Positions 35,102 through 50,145 are shown, counted from the stretch's first letter. The stretch is DNA of 64,000 bases from Tubulanus polymorphus (GCF_964204645.1 NC_134025.1:26566001-26630000); one strand, 5' to 3'. Translations and numbers: made by a program. Notes: a model not told the origin generated them from the sequence alone.

Positions 35102-38100
35102 ATGATGCCCACTCGGATTTTACGACTGTATTTTCTCCTCATACAAACAGTTTTCTTGCTTATCATAGCCAGTCATATAGTTCACAGTTTGAATTCCGAT
35201 CCAGAGAAGGTACAAAAAATCTGCAGTCAAGATATTTTACGAGCAATTAAGTTGTCATGTTCGTACATATCATGGAAACCGTCAGGTACGTAATAGAAAT
35301 GTGTCATTTATATTGTAATGTTCAGTAATATTTCATTGATTGAACTATGTTTAAGAAGAATCTGAAATTTATTACCATTGATTATCATTAACCGAATTAT
35401 TTTGCGACCAGATAACGTGGCAATGTTTATTTGACCGATTCGTTTATTTCTTGGCAATAAGAAGACTTGTATTTACGAAATAAGCTACGTAAGAATTTTT
35501 TTCGAATCATTTCATTAGTAAGGGCTCGAAAAATGATTAACAAAACACGCTACAAAAAGCACATGCAAATAAGAGACCCTGCATCTGTCGCCAAGGGACG
35601 CGGTTGCATTACTTAAATGTCGGTAATAGAGGAATTATTACAGTAATTAGTTTTCTGCCGGTTGCGGCTTTGTTCTAGCTGGTTAATTGCCCAAAGTCAG
35701 ATTTCCATTTTTTTCATGTCACACGACATCGAAATTGCGCGCGGTTAGGGATTACGTTTGTGAGAACGAAAGACACGCAAAAACACTTTCATTTCACGCT
35801 ATGACTCGTGTCAGAAGCAGAATCTATCTCATGTCTAATTGCGATATGTTTCAAAGACAGTTTAAATTTTGAATTTGAGAATCGTAGCGTATGGGTCACA
35901 CACATCTTATTGTAAATCTATATCATTTGCGCTTTTACGTGTTGTAGGCTAATTTTTGGCGATGTATTTCATATCAACCATTTGTTAATTAACCATTTTG
36001 CCTATTTATTGAGACACGTTACGGTGTGCTGGTGATATGATACATTTCATGTTCAAACAAGTGTTCAAACAAGTTTTATCATCGAATTAGCGAGAGAACA
36101 ATTGTTGGTTGATTTGAATTTGCCTTAGAATACAGTTGCCCAGCATGTATACATGAAAAAACTTTTGTATGATATTCATATGCAATAAACAGATCTGGAC
36201 GAATATGCAAGGATGAAAAATCACACACAACGCGTATGGAACTGATCTTAATTCAGTTTGTCACCATTTGTCGGTTGGTGCTTAAGCTCCTTTGGTCAAG
36301 TAAATAATCAAATTTGTGCGATATATTAAATTTACGATATCAAAACCAATCCTTTGTTACATCGGTATGGGAATCGTGCGTGTTGAATTCCGATTTCTTA
36401 CTTTTTTTCTACCGCCTTAAAAAAGAAGTAACTGGAATCGGTCCGTGCGTAGATAGAATTGTAGAATTGTGTGAAACGCTGACACCATTTATTCCTCGAC
36501 GGAATCTTTATCAAAATACGTAGTATGGCGATAGTAATTAGACTGCTGAGATTCCCTTTCTGGAGTTACAATTGTGTTTTCTGGCTTTAATTACGACCTT
36601 AAAGAAGAAAAAGCAGTTACTTTATAGCATAGAATTGATGGAAAACATAGCTCTAAGATATCTTTAAGAGCACATCAAGATTATAGACTTATGGAAAATT
36701 ACATATCGTTGTTGATAACATTAGTGATTAATAGCGTCCGTTTGTCTACCTGAAATAAATGTTCCTTCTAACATAGGATTAAAATGATTCATTTCTATAA
36801 GGTGGATTTAGCTTGCACCGTTGGAACATTTTCGCTTTATCCGAGAGTTTAATTTACGACAGCTTCGAAATTTCATTTTTGAATAAAACAAAGTACGTCC
36901 TTGACTATCCCATGTCTACACGTGTCGATTAGAGTTGACATGAGAAGAGAATTACGAAATTACGAATAAACGTTAGTCACACTATCCGATTGGATAAGAC
37001 ATCGTGATCATAAATCTGTATTTAAATCTTAAAGACGGCAATGTATTCTTGCAAGCGTCATATGAAATAATTGTTTATGCAATGACGATAGGCGAATCAC
37101 AGATATCTAAAATATACCTAAACACGTCGTTATTTATTGAAATGTCCATAATCATAACTCGATATCATAAGAGGCAAAACCTGGGGATTAATAGAGATTT
37201 TCTTTATTGCCAAAGAATGTCGTTAAAGTTTTAGCTGAATCCATGGCAACGCCAAAGTGATGAACTTCCGTTTACTTGGTACATAATGCACGTAATTTGC
37301 TCCTACTGGAACTAAAAACTAGCATTCTTCGATGGTGGCCCAAGAGACTTAATATCATCCGCGTGTGAGCAAGTGGCTTCATCCAACACTTACCTGTCGA
37401 AAGTTAGATTTATTGGGACGACAATAGTTAGACTTTGTTCGTAGCAGATTCTCATTGAATTTCAAACAATGAGATACGCAGTTTTCGGTATCCATGAATG
37501 TTAATTCGGTATTATGTAATTGATTTTAAATTTTAGTTTTTAACTTTCTATTCAAATGTAACAAAAATTTCAATTGATTATCAGATCTCGTATGCACGAT
37601 GACAACAGGGAATCGATTACGCCCTTCTTTATTTCACCTGCATAATCCGGGGAACAAGTGCGTATTTGATGATGATCTGCAGGTTGTTGTCCAGCCGGAT
37701 ATGTTTATTGAATTGTAATAAATATCTTTCTCATTAAACGACAGAAAAGAACTATTATTTCAACATTCACTTCGTTTCCATGGGAGCAGAACAAAAAAGT
37801 TACCATTTTCTTCATATCCGGAATATATGTTGGATATTACTTAAGTGAATGAAATGCGTTTTCTTTTTCATATGACCAAAGAAGCTAACGGTCAACAAAA
37901 ATATGCATTTTGCCAGTAAAATGAAAAATATACAGAAATCTGTTCGTATACTTAGTTCACTGTACACCATATAATTCGAGATTTATCGGGTAACTCTGTA
38001 ATGAATAAAGCTGCTAACAAACGAATAAATGCACGTGAAGCAGCCTCGTTAACGGGTAATAATTCTAGAATGACCGGCGAGATAAGGAATGAACCCTTTT

Positions 38101-39659
38101 CTCATATGCAGTAGGTGTTGAATTTGCAGGAAACATTGCCAGCGAGTCGTTTATCAATTACAATATAATTCCTCAATTTACCGCCACACGATTATTCTTA
38201 CTTAATTTATATATTGCCCCATTGATAAAACGCTCATTTTTCGCTGAAAACACATGTTCTTATTCCTGCGATATGTCCTGCAGTACTCGATAATACAGAA
38301 TGATAAATGATGTTTAACAAAGAACAGTAGAGACCCCTGGTTTGACTACTCTGACTTTTTCCAGTACTGAAACAATACATGTATATGATGTATCAAAAAT
38401 ACGTATACTTTTTATGTATTTTGGATATATTTTTTATCCAACGTCTCTACCAGGAAGTAATTTACCAACCAGGAAGTAAAATCCACAGTATACAATCCAC
38501 GTTCTTGCGATTTCAACTTTTATTGTATCCAACTTTGGCGCGACTCCAACAATTCTAATAAATTATAACATTTCAAAAATGAATGGAGCATTGAAGAATA
38601 TCTCGCCACATTATACCCTCTGATTTAAGAATAATATTTTGCCGTTTTCGTTGCTCAAATCACAGATAACCAATCGGGACCGAAAGATACAACCGAACCC
38701 CTAGAGAGGAAAGAATTTGTAGTCTATGTGTCACTGGAGATGCCGGGGACAAATTCCATCACGTTATTCAATGCCATTTTTTTCCGAAACATCTGAACTA
38801 AATTCTTTCATTTTTTCAGAACTAGGCCAAGCGTGCACAAATGTACCCAACAAATGAACACTAAAGACAAAACTAAGCGAATTAATCAAAGCCACTTTTC
38901 TCTAAATTCTTGTCTATTTACACGTATTTTTTATGTGCGTCTATGTATGTAAGCTATTTATTAACATATTTTTATATAAACCGCTATAATTTTTGTTTTG
39001 TGCTTGTGCTCTAAGCAACTATATTTAAACCAATTCTATTCTATTATGTGAACAATTTCATAGAATCTGGAATGAATTAGATTATTGAATGAACACGCCG
39101 CATGATAAGCGTTATGAATGAATCACGTCTTCGTCTATCAAGATGTTCTAATTAATACTGCGGCTTAATTTTACGGTATCAAATGAAAACATACATCTTG
39201 TACTTGACAAGGTTTTCTGTTTTAAATAATCAAGATATTCGTGATCCTTTCTAAATCAAAAGTTGTGTAAAGATGCTGAGAACGATAGTTTAAATAGTTT
39301 ATTAAGTTACGTCAGATGCGGCCGTTATTAGTAAAATATTCTGTTATTTGTCCCCGGGCGACTCAGGTGCATTGAGATGGAAGCACATTTGTTGCTAGTC
39401 TATGGTTATTTTTTATCGTGCCGCAAAACGAGTGAACGCATCAATCATGTCAAAACGCTTGAAGCGTTGAACGAGAAACTAAAATTCATACGAAAATTTT
39501 ATCATTTACACGGTTTCTTTTATTTCAGCTTACATAAGCAGGATGTTGTCAGTCAGGGGACCTCAGACGATCAACAATAAAGATTTCATCCGTTTCCTGT
39601 TCACTACTTGTTGTCGCAAAGGCTGTACAATAAAAGATTTCCAGATCCTCTGCCAGTAA
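35102..39659 (+). CDS. Insulin/relaxin-like peptide precursor
   Basis: Two exons, 35102-35285 and 39529-39659, joined across a 4.2-kb phase-1 intron to give 104 residues. Residues 1 to about 29 are a leader. The B chain has Cys41 and Cys53 in the insulin spacing (C-x11-C, ICSQDILRAIKLSC). The A chain near the C-terminus has C-C-x3-C-x8-C (CCRKGCTIKDFQILC, Cys89-90-94-103), then one residue and TAA. A phase-1 intron in the C-peptide region is the conserved position in this superfamily. The peptide is predicted to be a secreted two-chain hormone with three disulfides, acting on receptor tyrosine kinases or relaxin-type GPCRs (family knowledge). Odd points: Ser replaces the usual Gly after the first B-chain Cys, the connecting segment is short, and no dibasic cleavage site is obvious. 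Confidence 0.85.
35286..39528 (+). other. Large intron of the insulin-like gene
   Basis: AT-rich with no repeat array and no convincing exon. An open frame at 36314-36523 has no supporting splice phase or homology that I can see. Confidence 0.6.
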
Positions 39660-40029
39660 ACCGATGGTCACTGAGACTTTATTACTCAATGGTGATCGTG
39701 ATCGTGCATGCCGTGCTTCTTAAAATCATACCTCGGCAATTTCCATAAAACAATTTTCGGAATTCAACGCAACGAAGGCACAATCGTAGTGTAATGTGTC
39801 GATTCGGAAACTACAAAACTACCTTCTTTGAACAGCTATTGCATCCACGTGTTATGATGTATTGCTCTCAAACATGATTTTCTGCACATGTTGAAAATGC
39901 TAAAGGACCTAAGAGTTGAATGATAAGTAACCATAGATCCGCTTTCATTTCCCTCATACGTACGTCTTGTATATCTGTAAATTGTTCAAGATTAATCATG
40001 CATATGATTATAAATTTGGGTTATAGAGA

Positions 40030-40035
40030 AATAAA
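40030..40035 (+). terminator. Polyadenylation signal of insulin-like gene
   Basis: AATAAA about 370 bases past the stop codon. It is the first canonical one that I noticed in the 3' flank. Confidence 0.4.
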
Positions 40036-40039
40036 ATAA

Positions 40040-41319
<1,280 letters not shown>

Positions 41320-44300
41320 TTAATTCTGCTGAATAAGCATTTGGAGAAGCACATCGTGGTCCATTGACATTAGTGTCTGTAGGTCCATACCCAAAGCGTT
41401 AGCAATACTTGACAGATCTAATCCAAACTGCATCAGCAGGTCAATAAAATCCATTTCTTCACCGGTAAATGGGTTCCTGATTTTTGGGCATGAAAGGTTA
41501 CATTGCGGCCAGGCGCAAGTGTCAACCAAATGGTGTTTGCATCGGTGTCGATGATGATCCCAATGGTGTTGTTCATGACGGTTGATAAGAGACCGAGCAT
41601 CGCGACGTCGTCCTGTAACAAATTTTCGAATTGTGAGGTTACTCATGATACATATAGACTGCATCTCAACAACAAAACATGGTTATGTGACAGTAACAAA
41701 ATTACACGATTTGATCTTAACGCGTTTATCAACGCACAATAGTTGGATTATCGGGATAAATGATTGGTTGTGCATCTTACGTTGTAATTGCAACCTAAAA
41801 GGGGATCCCCTAAAAGGGGATTTCTTTATTTCATGTTCAACTCAACGGAGGCTTATGATACAACTATATATTCTTGCCTTTAAATTTCCTGCGATTGTGA
41901 CGTCTTCGTTTACGTCCATAATTACGACGTCTATTGGAATGATTTGGGTCATCTCCTTGTAGACTATCCGCTTCCGTGGACAGATACTTGGTTCTGAAAC
42001 GATATTCACGTATATATCAATGTACTTGTTCTATCGTGTTTCCCTGAACAGTGACACGATCAGATATTATATACACACCGCGTTTTTGCATGGATTTTGT
42101 GGTGGTTCGGCTCATGATGACCATGCTCCCAACATTTAATCGCGTTCGGTAAAGAGATGTCTCCGATAACCAGGTTCTGCCAGTCACTGAAAAATAATCA
42201 AGGAAATACGTTTTTGTTCTGTGAAACTTTTTATCCATGTTTGACAGAATTTGGAAAAAGTGGTTTCAGATTACCCCTGTGAAGCTGGCTACTGGTTCCC
42301 GGTTCACGATTCGGCTCCCGATTCAAAACCATTTTGAATCGGGAGCCGAATCGGGAACCGGGAACCAGTAGCCGGCTACCGGTTTCAGATTCAGGAGTTT
42401 CAGAACAGGGGTTTCAGATTCGTCCATTATTTTCATTAAAAAAACTCCAAAATCTACCTTCTTGTAAGAACCATGTGCGAAAGGCAAGCTGTAGCGAACA
42501 CGGCCCTAAAATTATACCATTAAAAGTCAAAATTTAAGTGATGAATGGATGGAAAGATTACGTGCTTTGAAACTGTCTGTCCATATTTATTGCAGTGGTT
42601 GACAGAAACACTCAGCATCTGGTTAATATTCACTATTTGATTCAGACAATAAATCCATTAACGAATTCATTTCCATGTACTTACGAAACATTATGCAGAG
42701 ATTTTTTGGTTTGATCGCCAACTTTATGAATATATTGCCATTGATTGGGATGAACTGGTGGGCCTACATTGTCCGCCGTTATTTGAGCTTCATCGAATAG
42801 ATGTTGAATAACAAACACAGGAGCTGTAGAACACACAAATAACACCGTTTTTTATGTAAAAATATCTAATGTATGAAATAACCTTATGTTTTATTCATAT
42901 TATATTTAAAATCAGCTAGTTCAAAAAGTACGTACTCTGCAAAGTTGAGTAAATATTGTAACCAAAATAACATCTCCAGCGATCATTTGGAAATCTTTCT
43001 GCGCATCTTTTTGGAACTTCGCCGCTCCACAGTCTACAAAATAAAGTTGACAATATTTCACGGGTGATTTCACAACGTTAAGGCCTCTTTTTATTACTTG
43101 GAGTGCGGATTTTTTCAAGAAAAGTATTTGAGGACGGAAAGAGGCGGATCCGTACTCCAAGTAATCAAAACAGGTCTTAATGTGAAAGTACATCAGCGAG
43201 CTTTCAAAACCCACGGCAAACTACTTTATAACAGTATCGAACTCCGGTGCAATGTGATCATCAACATAAAACATCTTATTGTCTATTACTATAATTTATG
43301 TGACATTTTCTTCCGCAAAGATTTGAGATGTGTATGTATGTGTGTATAAGTACTTACTCCATTCCTCTCTTTATAGCTTCGATAGGGGAACAAATATGGG
43401 CGTCTGAACACGTAGTTGGTTTAAATGGATCGTTATCTAGAAACCAACCAGAATCTGAAATACCCCGGACTTCCACCTCTGGAGCCAATTCTGCCATGAG
43501 ATCTGTGACACTATCGAGGTTCACCAATACACCAGTGCCACCGGCGCTGAAAGAATATTCGTGTACAAATTGATTATTTTATTCAATTTTCACACAAAAC
43601 AATTCAGTATGAATATATGAAGGGATCTGACAGTATTAACTAAGTTTACAGAATAAGAAAAAAACTACCTGCTGCCTACAAGAAGTAATTTTTTCGTGCT
43701 TGACAACCCCTCTCCTATCAGTTCACGTATGACTTCTTTCACAATAAGAGAACCCATGAAAGAAAATTCCCCTGTAAAACATATCATTCGCATTTCAGTA
43801 CACAGGATGACGTGAACATTCATCATATGGTTTACAGTTACATATAATATAACCGATTGTTGTGTCTTTTACGAAAAAAATAACCAACAAGTAATAGAAT
43901 CGTACTGACCTTGTCGTGTTGTGATGTGTGTACCACTCCAAGAATCACTTGAACAATAAGGTATCAAACTATTGAAAAAAAAAACATTTTACTAACTGAT
44001 TCTGGAAATATGTGAATCCATGATATACTCAAAATAGTCACTTACACAACGTTTGAATGAAAATAGTGCGGATTGTCTTCAGGATCCCACGACAATATTC
44101 CTCGCCCTACGAAAAATTGTATCATATAGAAACTCGCGATTTTTAATATATAATGCGTTTATTAGCAATTTTTCATTTTAATCAGACACATTTCATTCAA
44201 ATTGGATCTAAGATCTAAGCCTGTGACAGTCTATAGGCAAATTTCAACGGCGAATCTACTCGGCTAACCAATTTTCAATGAAGTGTCCCGGCAAATTAAA

Positions 44301-45400
44301 CATGCTAGTGGTATATATCATCGCCGAATTTAAAATATGATCACAGTGTGTCGCCTGCTCCGAGCATATAAATTCGGCGTAAATGCATACTGAATGATTT
44401 GATCATTTGATGGGTTAATGCATTCGGCGAATCTATCTTCTCACCGAATTCGCCTAAATGTGTCAACCTTGGTCTACTGAATTGAATCGCGGGCGGGATT
44501 CGCCGAAGAAATTCACCTAGTCTAAATTCGCCACAAGCTTAATACAAGCGTAATCTAATAGATGGCGTAATAAAGTTTCGGAATCACTAAGCGCTCATAC
44601 GTTCGATTCAAGAACTCTCGCAAAATTAATTAGAAACTGTTGATTGTTCCGTTGCTGTAATCTATTCTATACGAAATTGGAATATAATCCCATATAAGAT
44701 GATGATAGATTTCAGTTTGTTTACCTTTACGAGTTTCTGGCCATTCCGCTGATGTCATGAATTTTCGCATGTTCATCCAACGTCCAGCGCAACTTGCTTT
44801 ATCAAAACAATACCACCCACCTGTGAATTAACAAAAGAAATTACTAATTCAGGTATAATAAGCACGTGTCTTTTTAACGAATTTTACGATTTTTCGTAAT
44901 TTCGCTAGATTATAATGTCGTATTACCTTCCAGAAACACGATCCACTTGTGGCTACCGTGAGACTTTCTGATGTAATAACTGAAAACGTTAAGTAGATAT
45001 GCTATGCCAAATTGGGTAGAAATAGATTTTGTGACAGAAAAAGAATTTCTTTTTCACCGGTATAAAATCCATCATCATAGAAAAATAAACGTACTTTGAT
45101 AATTCGGTACCATTCTGTAAATTTATAAACTTACCCAGATGGTGATCCATCGTTACATGTTACAGTCGTGTTTTTCAAAAAAACTCGTTTCATGTCAGGA
45201 ATTCTCTTGATGCCACAATTTTGCGCGTTTTTCACGAGATTTCGCAAAATCTCGAGGACGTTTCCATCTTTTTTCGACAAAACGTTCTGATTGATTAGAT
45301 TGGCCAATAATTCTGTGCCTCCTCCTGTCGGGTGACCATCGGTCATTACAAATACAAATATACTAACACACGCGACGAGTGAAGGCGCGAATTTTTGCAT
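41320..45400 (-). CDS. NOTUM: Palmitoleoyl-protein carboxylesterase Notum
   Basis: Thirteen exons: 45135-45400, 44927-44979, 44725-44820, 44046-44106, 43910-43968, 43669-43771, 43358-43546, 42936-43033, 42685-42823, 42458-42505, 42079-42186, 41878-41993, 41320-41612. Phases agree throughout, giving 542 residues. Notum is a secreted alpha/beta hydrolase that removes palmitoleate from Wnt and so silences it. Recognisable blocks: TCNDGSPSG-YYIRKS, FLEGGWYCFD, IPYCSSDSWSG, nucleophile motif GSSAGGTG (residues ~212-219), SDSGWFLDN, catalytic Asp in HLFDEAQIT, catalytic His in CLSH, and the Cys-rich C-terminus DTCAWPQCNLSCP. The first exon begins with a leader (QKFAPSLVACVSIFVFVM). Unusual: a His/Arg-rich insert, and a GC donor (AAAG|GCAAGA) at 41878. 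Confidence 0.95.
42284..42376. repeat. Near-perfect 93-base palindrome in a Notum intron
   Basis: Two 45-base arms, GCTGGCTACTGGTTCCCGGT... and its complement ending ...AACCAGTAGCCGGC, with two mismatches and a three-base centre. It lies in the intron 42187-42457. Confidence 0.92.
44220..44535. repeat. Sequence with repeated ATTCGGCGAA-type motifs, Notum intron 3
   Basis: Short variants of ATTCGGCG/CGCCGAAT occur about ten times in both orientations. Probably a degenerate foldback element. Confidence 0.4.
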
Positions 45401-48400
45401 TGCCTGAAACGAAATCGCCGAGAAAAAAATAAATTCGATGCTGAGCGTTCTGCGCTACGATCACAAATCACCTTATTTCTGTGCACGCTTGAAATGTTAT
45501 CAGACGCCCACTTGAAACGTAGTTTTTACGCGAAACCGGACAATGCGCAACCTTACGTGGGGACGAGAGGCTCGCAGTCGTAATTGAATGCTACACACAA
45601 CAAAAAGTACTTTACTCGGAAACTGGGGCCCAACGGCACCAAAAGAAAATGTATTGGAGAGCCATCGAGTGCAAAAACGAAGTAAATTCTCCGAGGTAAA
45701 GTGATGCGTCGAGCATTATTTATCAAATCGGAATAATTCCTGAATCAGCATGTGAAATACTAAAATATTTCTTAGCGATTGACGCGCTTTCTGGCGACCG
45801 AGCCTTGAAATCGTTTTATCTCACAGTTAATCATATTGGTTTAAAGGCACAGTAATCGTACTTACTGTCACTAATGAACGTGTCAAACGGTGGAAATTAA
45901 TGTTACTGATACTCATTATTTCGAGTCGTTTGAAGTTCACCGACACAACCCGAAAAAGATAATCAACGAGGCCTTTTTTGAATTGTATATTATAGGAAAT
46001 AGATATACGGCAGTATATGAAAGTTGAAATCGATTCCTTTTGTTATTTATTTCGGAACCATCAAAGATAATATTTTTTTCAATTCATGGGGAAAATGAAC
46101 AATTTTGACAATCTATTTGCTGGCAATAGAAAGAATATACTGTTCAAGCTTTCTCATCTATGAGATTATGAGATGTTTTAAAATGTAACGATTATCAGAT
46201 GTTTTTCATGATATATTTTACGATTTAGAACCTCGCGAATGATCTCTCGCAGTGCCTCGTATTGATTCGACTTTCGCGGCCAATTCGTCTCAGATCTTAA
46301 CACGATGTCGGATTAAAGGCATCATCTTGTTTCCGAGGAAAACATTACGCACCGGTGATAATGAAAATCTTGTTTCATCATACGTAATCCAGTTAATGCT
46401 ATTATAAGTTTTACGTCACTGCATTCCAAAGTCGGAACCAACGAAATCGGTTCACACTTATAGGCGGGAATCTATCTTTAAAAACGTGGTCCATGAAAAA
46501 TAGAACGATAACTGATTATCGTAAAAATGCCAACAACATACAACCTTGAAAATATCCAACGGCTAATTCGATACGTACTATATCTAAACAATTATATGAT
46601 ATTGAATTCCTGGTCGATTTTTAAAAGGATTGATGTAAATGCAAATTCAAGAAAAAAAGATAATTTCGATGAAGCAATGAACATGTATCAAACTAACTTA
46701 TTACAAATGGAATATTTCGGACATCAAAGAAATCAAAGAAGCCGGGCAGGTTTGTTTGCAGCCAAAGCATATTTGCTTTGAGTTTAGCATTTTGTCGCGT
46801 ATTCTTCAATAACGGTCTTTGACTTCGCCGACCCCTTAAGGATCACCGAAAGCTTTTCAATACAATTTTACAAATGAATTGTTAAGATTTGGTCTTAAAA
46901 ATTAAATTCGAATCCGAATTTGATCAGCCAAAATCAACGTATGATTATCTAGAGACTCTCATAGAAACATTGAATAAAAATTAAAGACTTTTTCTTCGTT
47001 GTCAAAATTAAATTTTTTCAGTTAGTTTTTCAATTTTGAATAAACATCACAAACCTAAAATTCAATGATTTCTATCATTATTTTTCTGGGGAAAGAAATT
47101 ACTGACGTGTAGCCAAATAACTATGAATTTTCGAATGATTTTCATACTCACTATTGATGTAATTTTCATACGCAATAATATTCCAGATTACTAACGACAC
47201 AGTTTTCTGTTGCTTCTAGTCCAACTAGCGCGTCTATAAGTAATAGTGAATGTAATAGCGCATTTTCATCCTGACTGTTATCAATGTAGCGGTACTTTCT
47301 TCGGGACAGCAAAACAAATGGTAACAAAAACTGTATGTCAAAATGTTGTTGTTGTTTCTATTGTTTTAAGTAAAGTAACTCGTTTGAAGTTTCTCCGCCG
47401 CCGAAAAGTGCCAACGATTCCGATGTCTGTATCATCCGAATTATTAATGATTATCGTCGAAGAATCGCGTTTGACCACGAACACACTTGGAGGCATATCC
47501 ACCTATTTCTCCAATTATTCGGCTAAGGTTGGTACTTAGTTATTGAAAGATTTCAACGGGCAACATTATCGGGGCTTTGATATGTCGGAAACATCAAAGG
47601 TATTCTATTTACATAATTAAGCGCTTGTCAACAAGCGACTTGGCTGAGGAAAATCCACCCAATCAGTGAAAGGATCACTTACGCCTAAATTCCTCCAGCT
47701 AACTCTATTCTCTTTGATATATCGCTGAGCTTTTGTTTTTCTTGAAATGAACCCGCGGTTGTTGAGAACCGATCCGTTCGCCGAGAAGACCACAGTAGCC
47801 TGCAGAGTTGGGATAATGGTGCATATGTTGCCGATTCTCGTTGTAATTTACAGGTAACTAAATCAAATAGATAAAGCATTGGCAAAGACAACAAGTGGAA
47901 GACATCGAATCGGATGATCGGAGGATCAAAGCGCTCAAAATGCAGGTAACCCGCTGTTCTAGTGAGCTTTACTTCGCCGACAAGGGGTTCGTTTACTCAA
48001 ACGTTTCCCGACAATGAAACACCCGGTGGGGTGAATTAGTGCATATACACGAATGCAACAACGACCACCTTGCAAACTTAATGCGAACATCATTTCTACT
48101 TTACTCTTGAGATGAATCAAAGTGCTTCACGCATATATAACAAGATGTTCCGACATGTACCGGTGCTGTCCTACTCATCAAAAGCCGTACTCTCATGGGA
48201 AAAGAAAAGAAAAGGTTTCCAATAAAGCTATCTCACATATCTCTCATATCATTTGATTGAAAGTTAAAAAAACAAAAAGAAAACTTTTATATTTCGTTAT
48301 CTTTATTGAGGGTTGTTATACGTATATATATATATAAGCCTTTGTCGAAGGCTGTTAGGAGAAACTTCTTTCAAAATCTGAAATATTGCCACTGGCTAAC

Positions 48401-49022
48401 CACAATCAGATAAAGGCGGGGTCGCGTGGTCTTGCAAACAATAATGTTCGACGCGGACGCATGAATTTTCATCATTAAACCACTCCTTTTTCGTTTTCTC
48501 GTTATTTAATTGTGGTTAGCGGTCGTGGAATAATCTTAGAATTAGTCTTGAGTGGACATAATGAGCTTTAATCGAATCATCTTTTCCTCCGCTGACCAAT
48601 AATACCTTTACGTGGAAACCATTCGCGTCTTGTTTGTCGAGTTTTCGTAGATCAAAGTGACCGCGCGCACGTTAATTTGTCCTCTCCAAAATTCACCTGC
48701 GGTGTTGCTTGTGGGGCCCGACGTTGCCCGCTGCGCAAACGTCTCCGAGGACTCTGTAAATAATAAATGGTTCGTGAGTAATGATTTCAGTTTTCCAAAA
48801 TTGAATCATGGAAAACGTAAGAGTCACATGGTTGAACTCACGTACGAGAGAAATGAAGTTAGGTACAGTAATTCTCTACGTGAAAATTATCGTAGTTGAC
48901 TTTGAGAGTGGTAGCATTTCCGAGCGTTTGGCGTATAATAGTAAATTACGATATATGTCACGGAATGTCCTTGTCCAGTATTTTCCTTGGACTGAATTAA
49001 TGTATATATAATATCATCTTAT
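45401..49022. other. Upstream region of Notum, intergenic
   Basis: Several open frames of 60-97 codons occur (for example 46527-46781 and 47246-47539), but none has a leader, domain or matching splice phase that I can support. A short TA run lies at about 48322-48336. Confidence 0.5.
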
Positions 49023-49303
49023 ACAGGGCCGTCGGAACAGGGGCGGCAGGGGCAGCCGAAGCCGCCCCACTATTTTGCTTAACAAAAATATTTTCAAAAG
49101 CACATTGTACCGCGTAGCAGCTCGTCGTTCTCTGTCCTGGGTGGTTGGCTCACGGCTTCTCATGCTTCTGTGAATAAGCCCGTGAAATGGTCCCAAAACG
49201 CATCTCCGGCGATTGAATTTTTAAATTTTTTCTAGGGGAGGGCCCCCAGACCACCCTTCAGAAATAAGCCTCGCCCCTGAAAAATTCCTTCCGACGGCTC
49301 TGT
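49023..49303. mobile_element. MITE-like element with 15-base inverted ends
   Basis: ACAGGGCCGTCGGAA at the left and TTCCGACGGCTCTGT at the right (one mismatch). 281 bases, non-coding. Confidence 0.75.
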
Positions 49304-49904
49304 TATATGTTTGCTTCGGGAAGTAGGGATTTTGAATACTAGACGGTATGAACACAGCTATATACTTTTTGAGGTGGGGGATTTGTATTCTGTCGTACCC
49401 ATAACGTCCACAGCGTGATGCCGTCCATTTGGTTACATAATGAACTGCAATGCAAAGGGGTGATGATGGGTCCCACGCAAAAGCAAAGCCAATAAGTTCG
49501 TTAAGTGGTGTTACTTCTCAGCTTGGTATCGCACGTACTGCGTTTCGAGAACCACTATCATCGGCTTCCATAGTTTCTACTGAATAAACACGCATGCATG
49601 AGATTGATCTATGGATAAACGGTCTTTGACAAACAGAATAGACACAGCTTTGGTAAGAATAATCCAGCTTATTAATGTTTCTCTTTTAGTTAATCTTTCC
49701 CTATGATATTCAGCGTTTTTGCGCCAACGTAGAATGGATTGGACCATGGACGTACTACCGTTACGTCCATGATTGGACCAATGCCGATTATCAATAGCCT
49801 AGTTGCTGGTATTCTCTTTGAGTTGAATATCAATTCGCAATTAAGGCATTAGTTTTAACATCATGTGGATTGATATGAAGTGTGATAGCCTGGTCAGCCT
49901 ATAC

Positions 49905-50145
49905 CAGGCGCGGATCCAGGATTTTTTCCAGGAGGGGGTTCATGTTTATGTTAAACCGCTGACTAAAATCTCTGAAAGGGGGCCTGTACGACATGTTTGG
50001 CCAAACATAAGATGATATGGTACCGATTATGTAGTACTGTTTCGCCCGCTTTGTCTTGAGTACACTCCTTCAAGAAAACGATTAAAAATGTTTTGGTAGC
50101 TGAGCAGGGGGTCACGACCCCTAACCCCCTCTGGATCCGCGCCTG
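49905..50145. mobile_element. MITE-like element with inverted ends and target duplication
   Basis: CAGGCGCGGATCCAG at the left and CTGGATCCGCGCCTG at the right, perfectly complementary. TATAC flanks both sides, consistent with a target-site duplication. 241 bases. Confidence 0.8.

Noticed and set aside
36314-36523. Frame in the insulin-like intron with two Cys (IGPCVDRIVELCE)
   Set aside because: The Cys spacing does not match an A chain, and the direct junction of the two outer exons already gives a complete precursor.
41320-45400. Viral, phage or bacterial content, CRISPR arrays, operons
   Set aside because: Nothing in the window suggests any. All recognised genes are intron-bearing animal genes, and the repeat arrays have no spacer structure.
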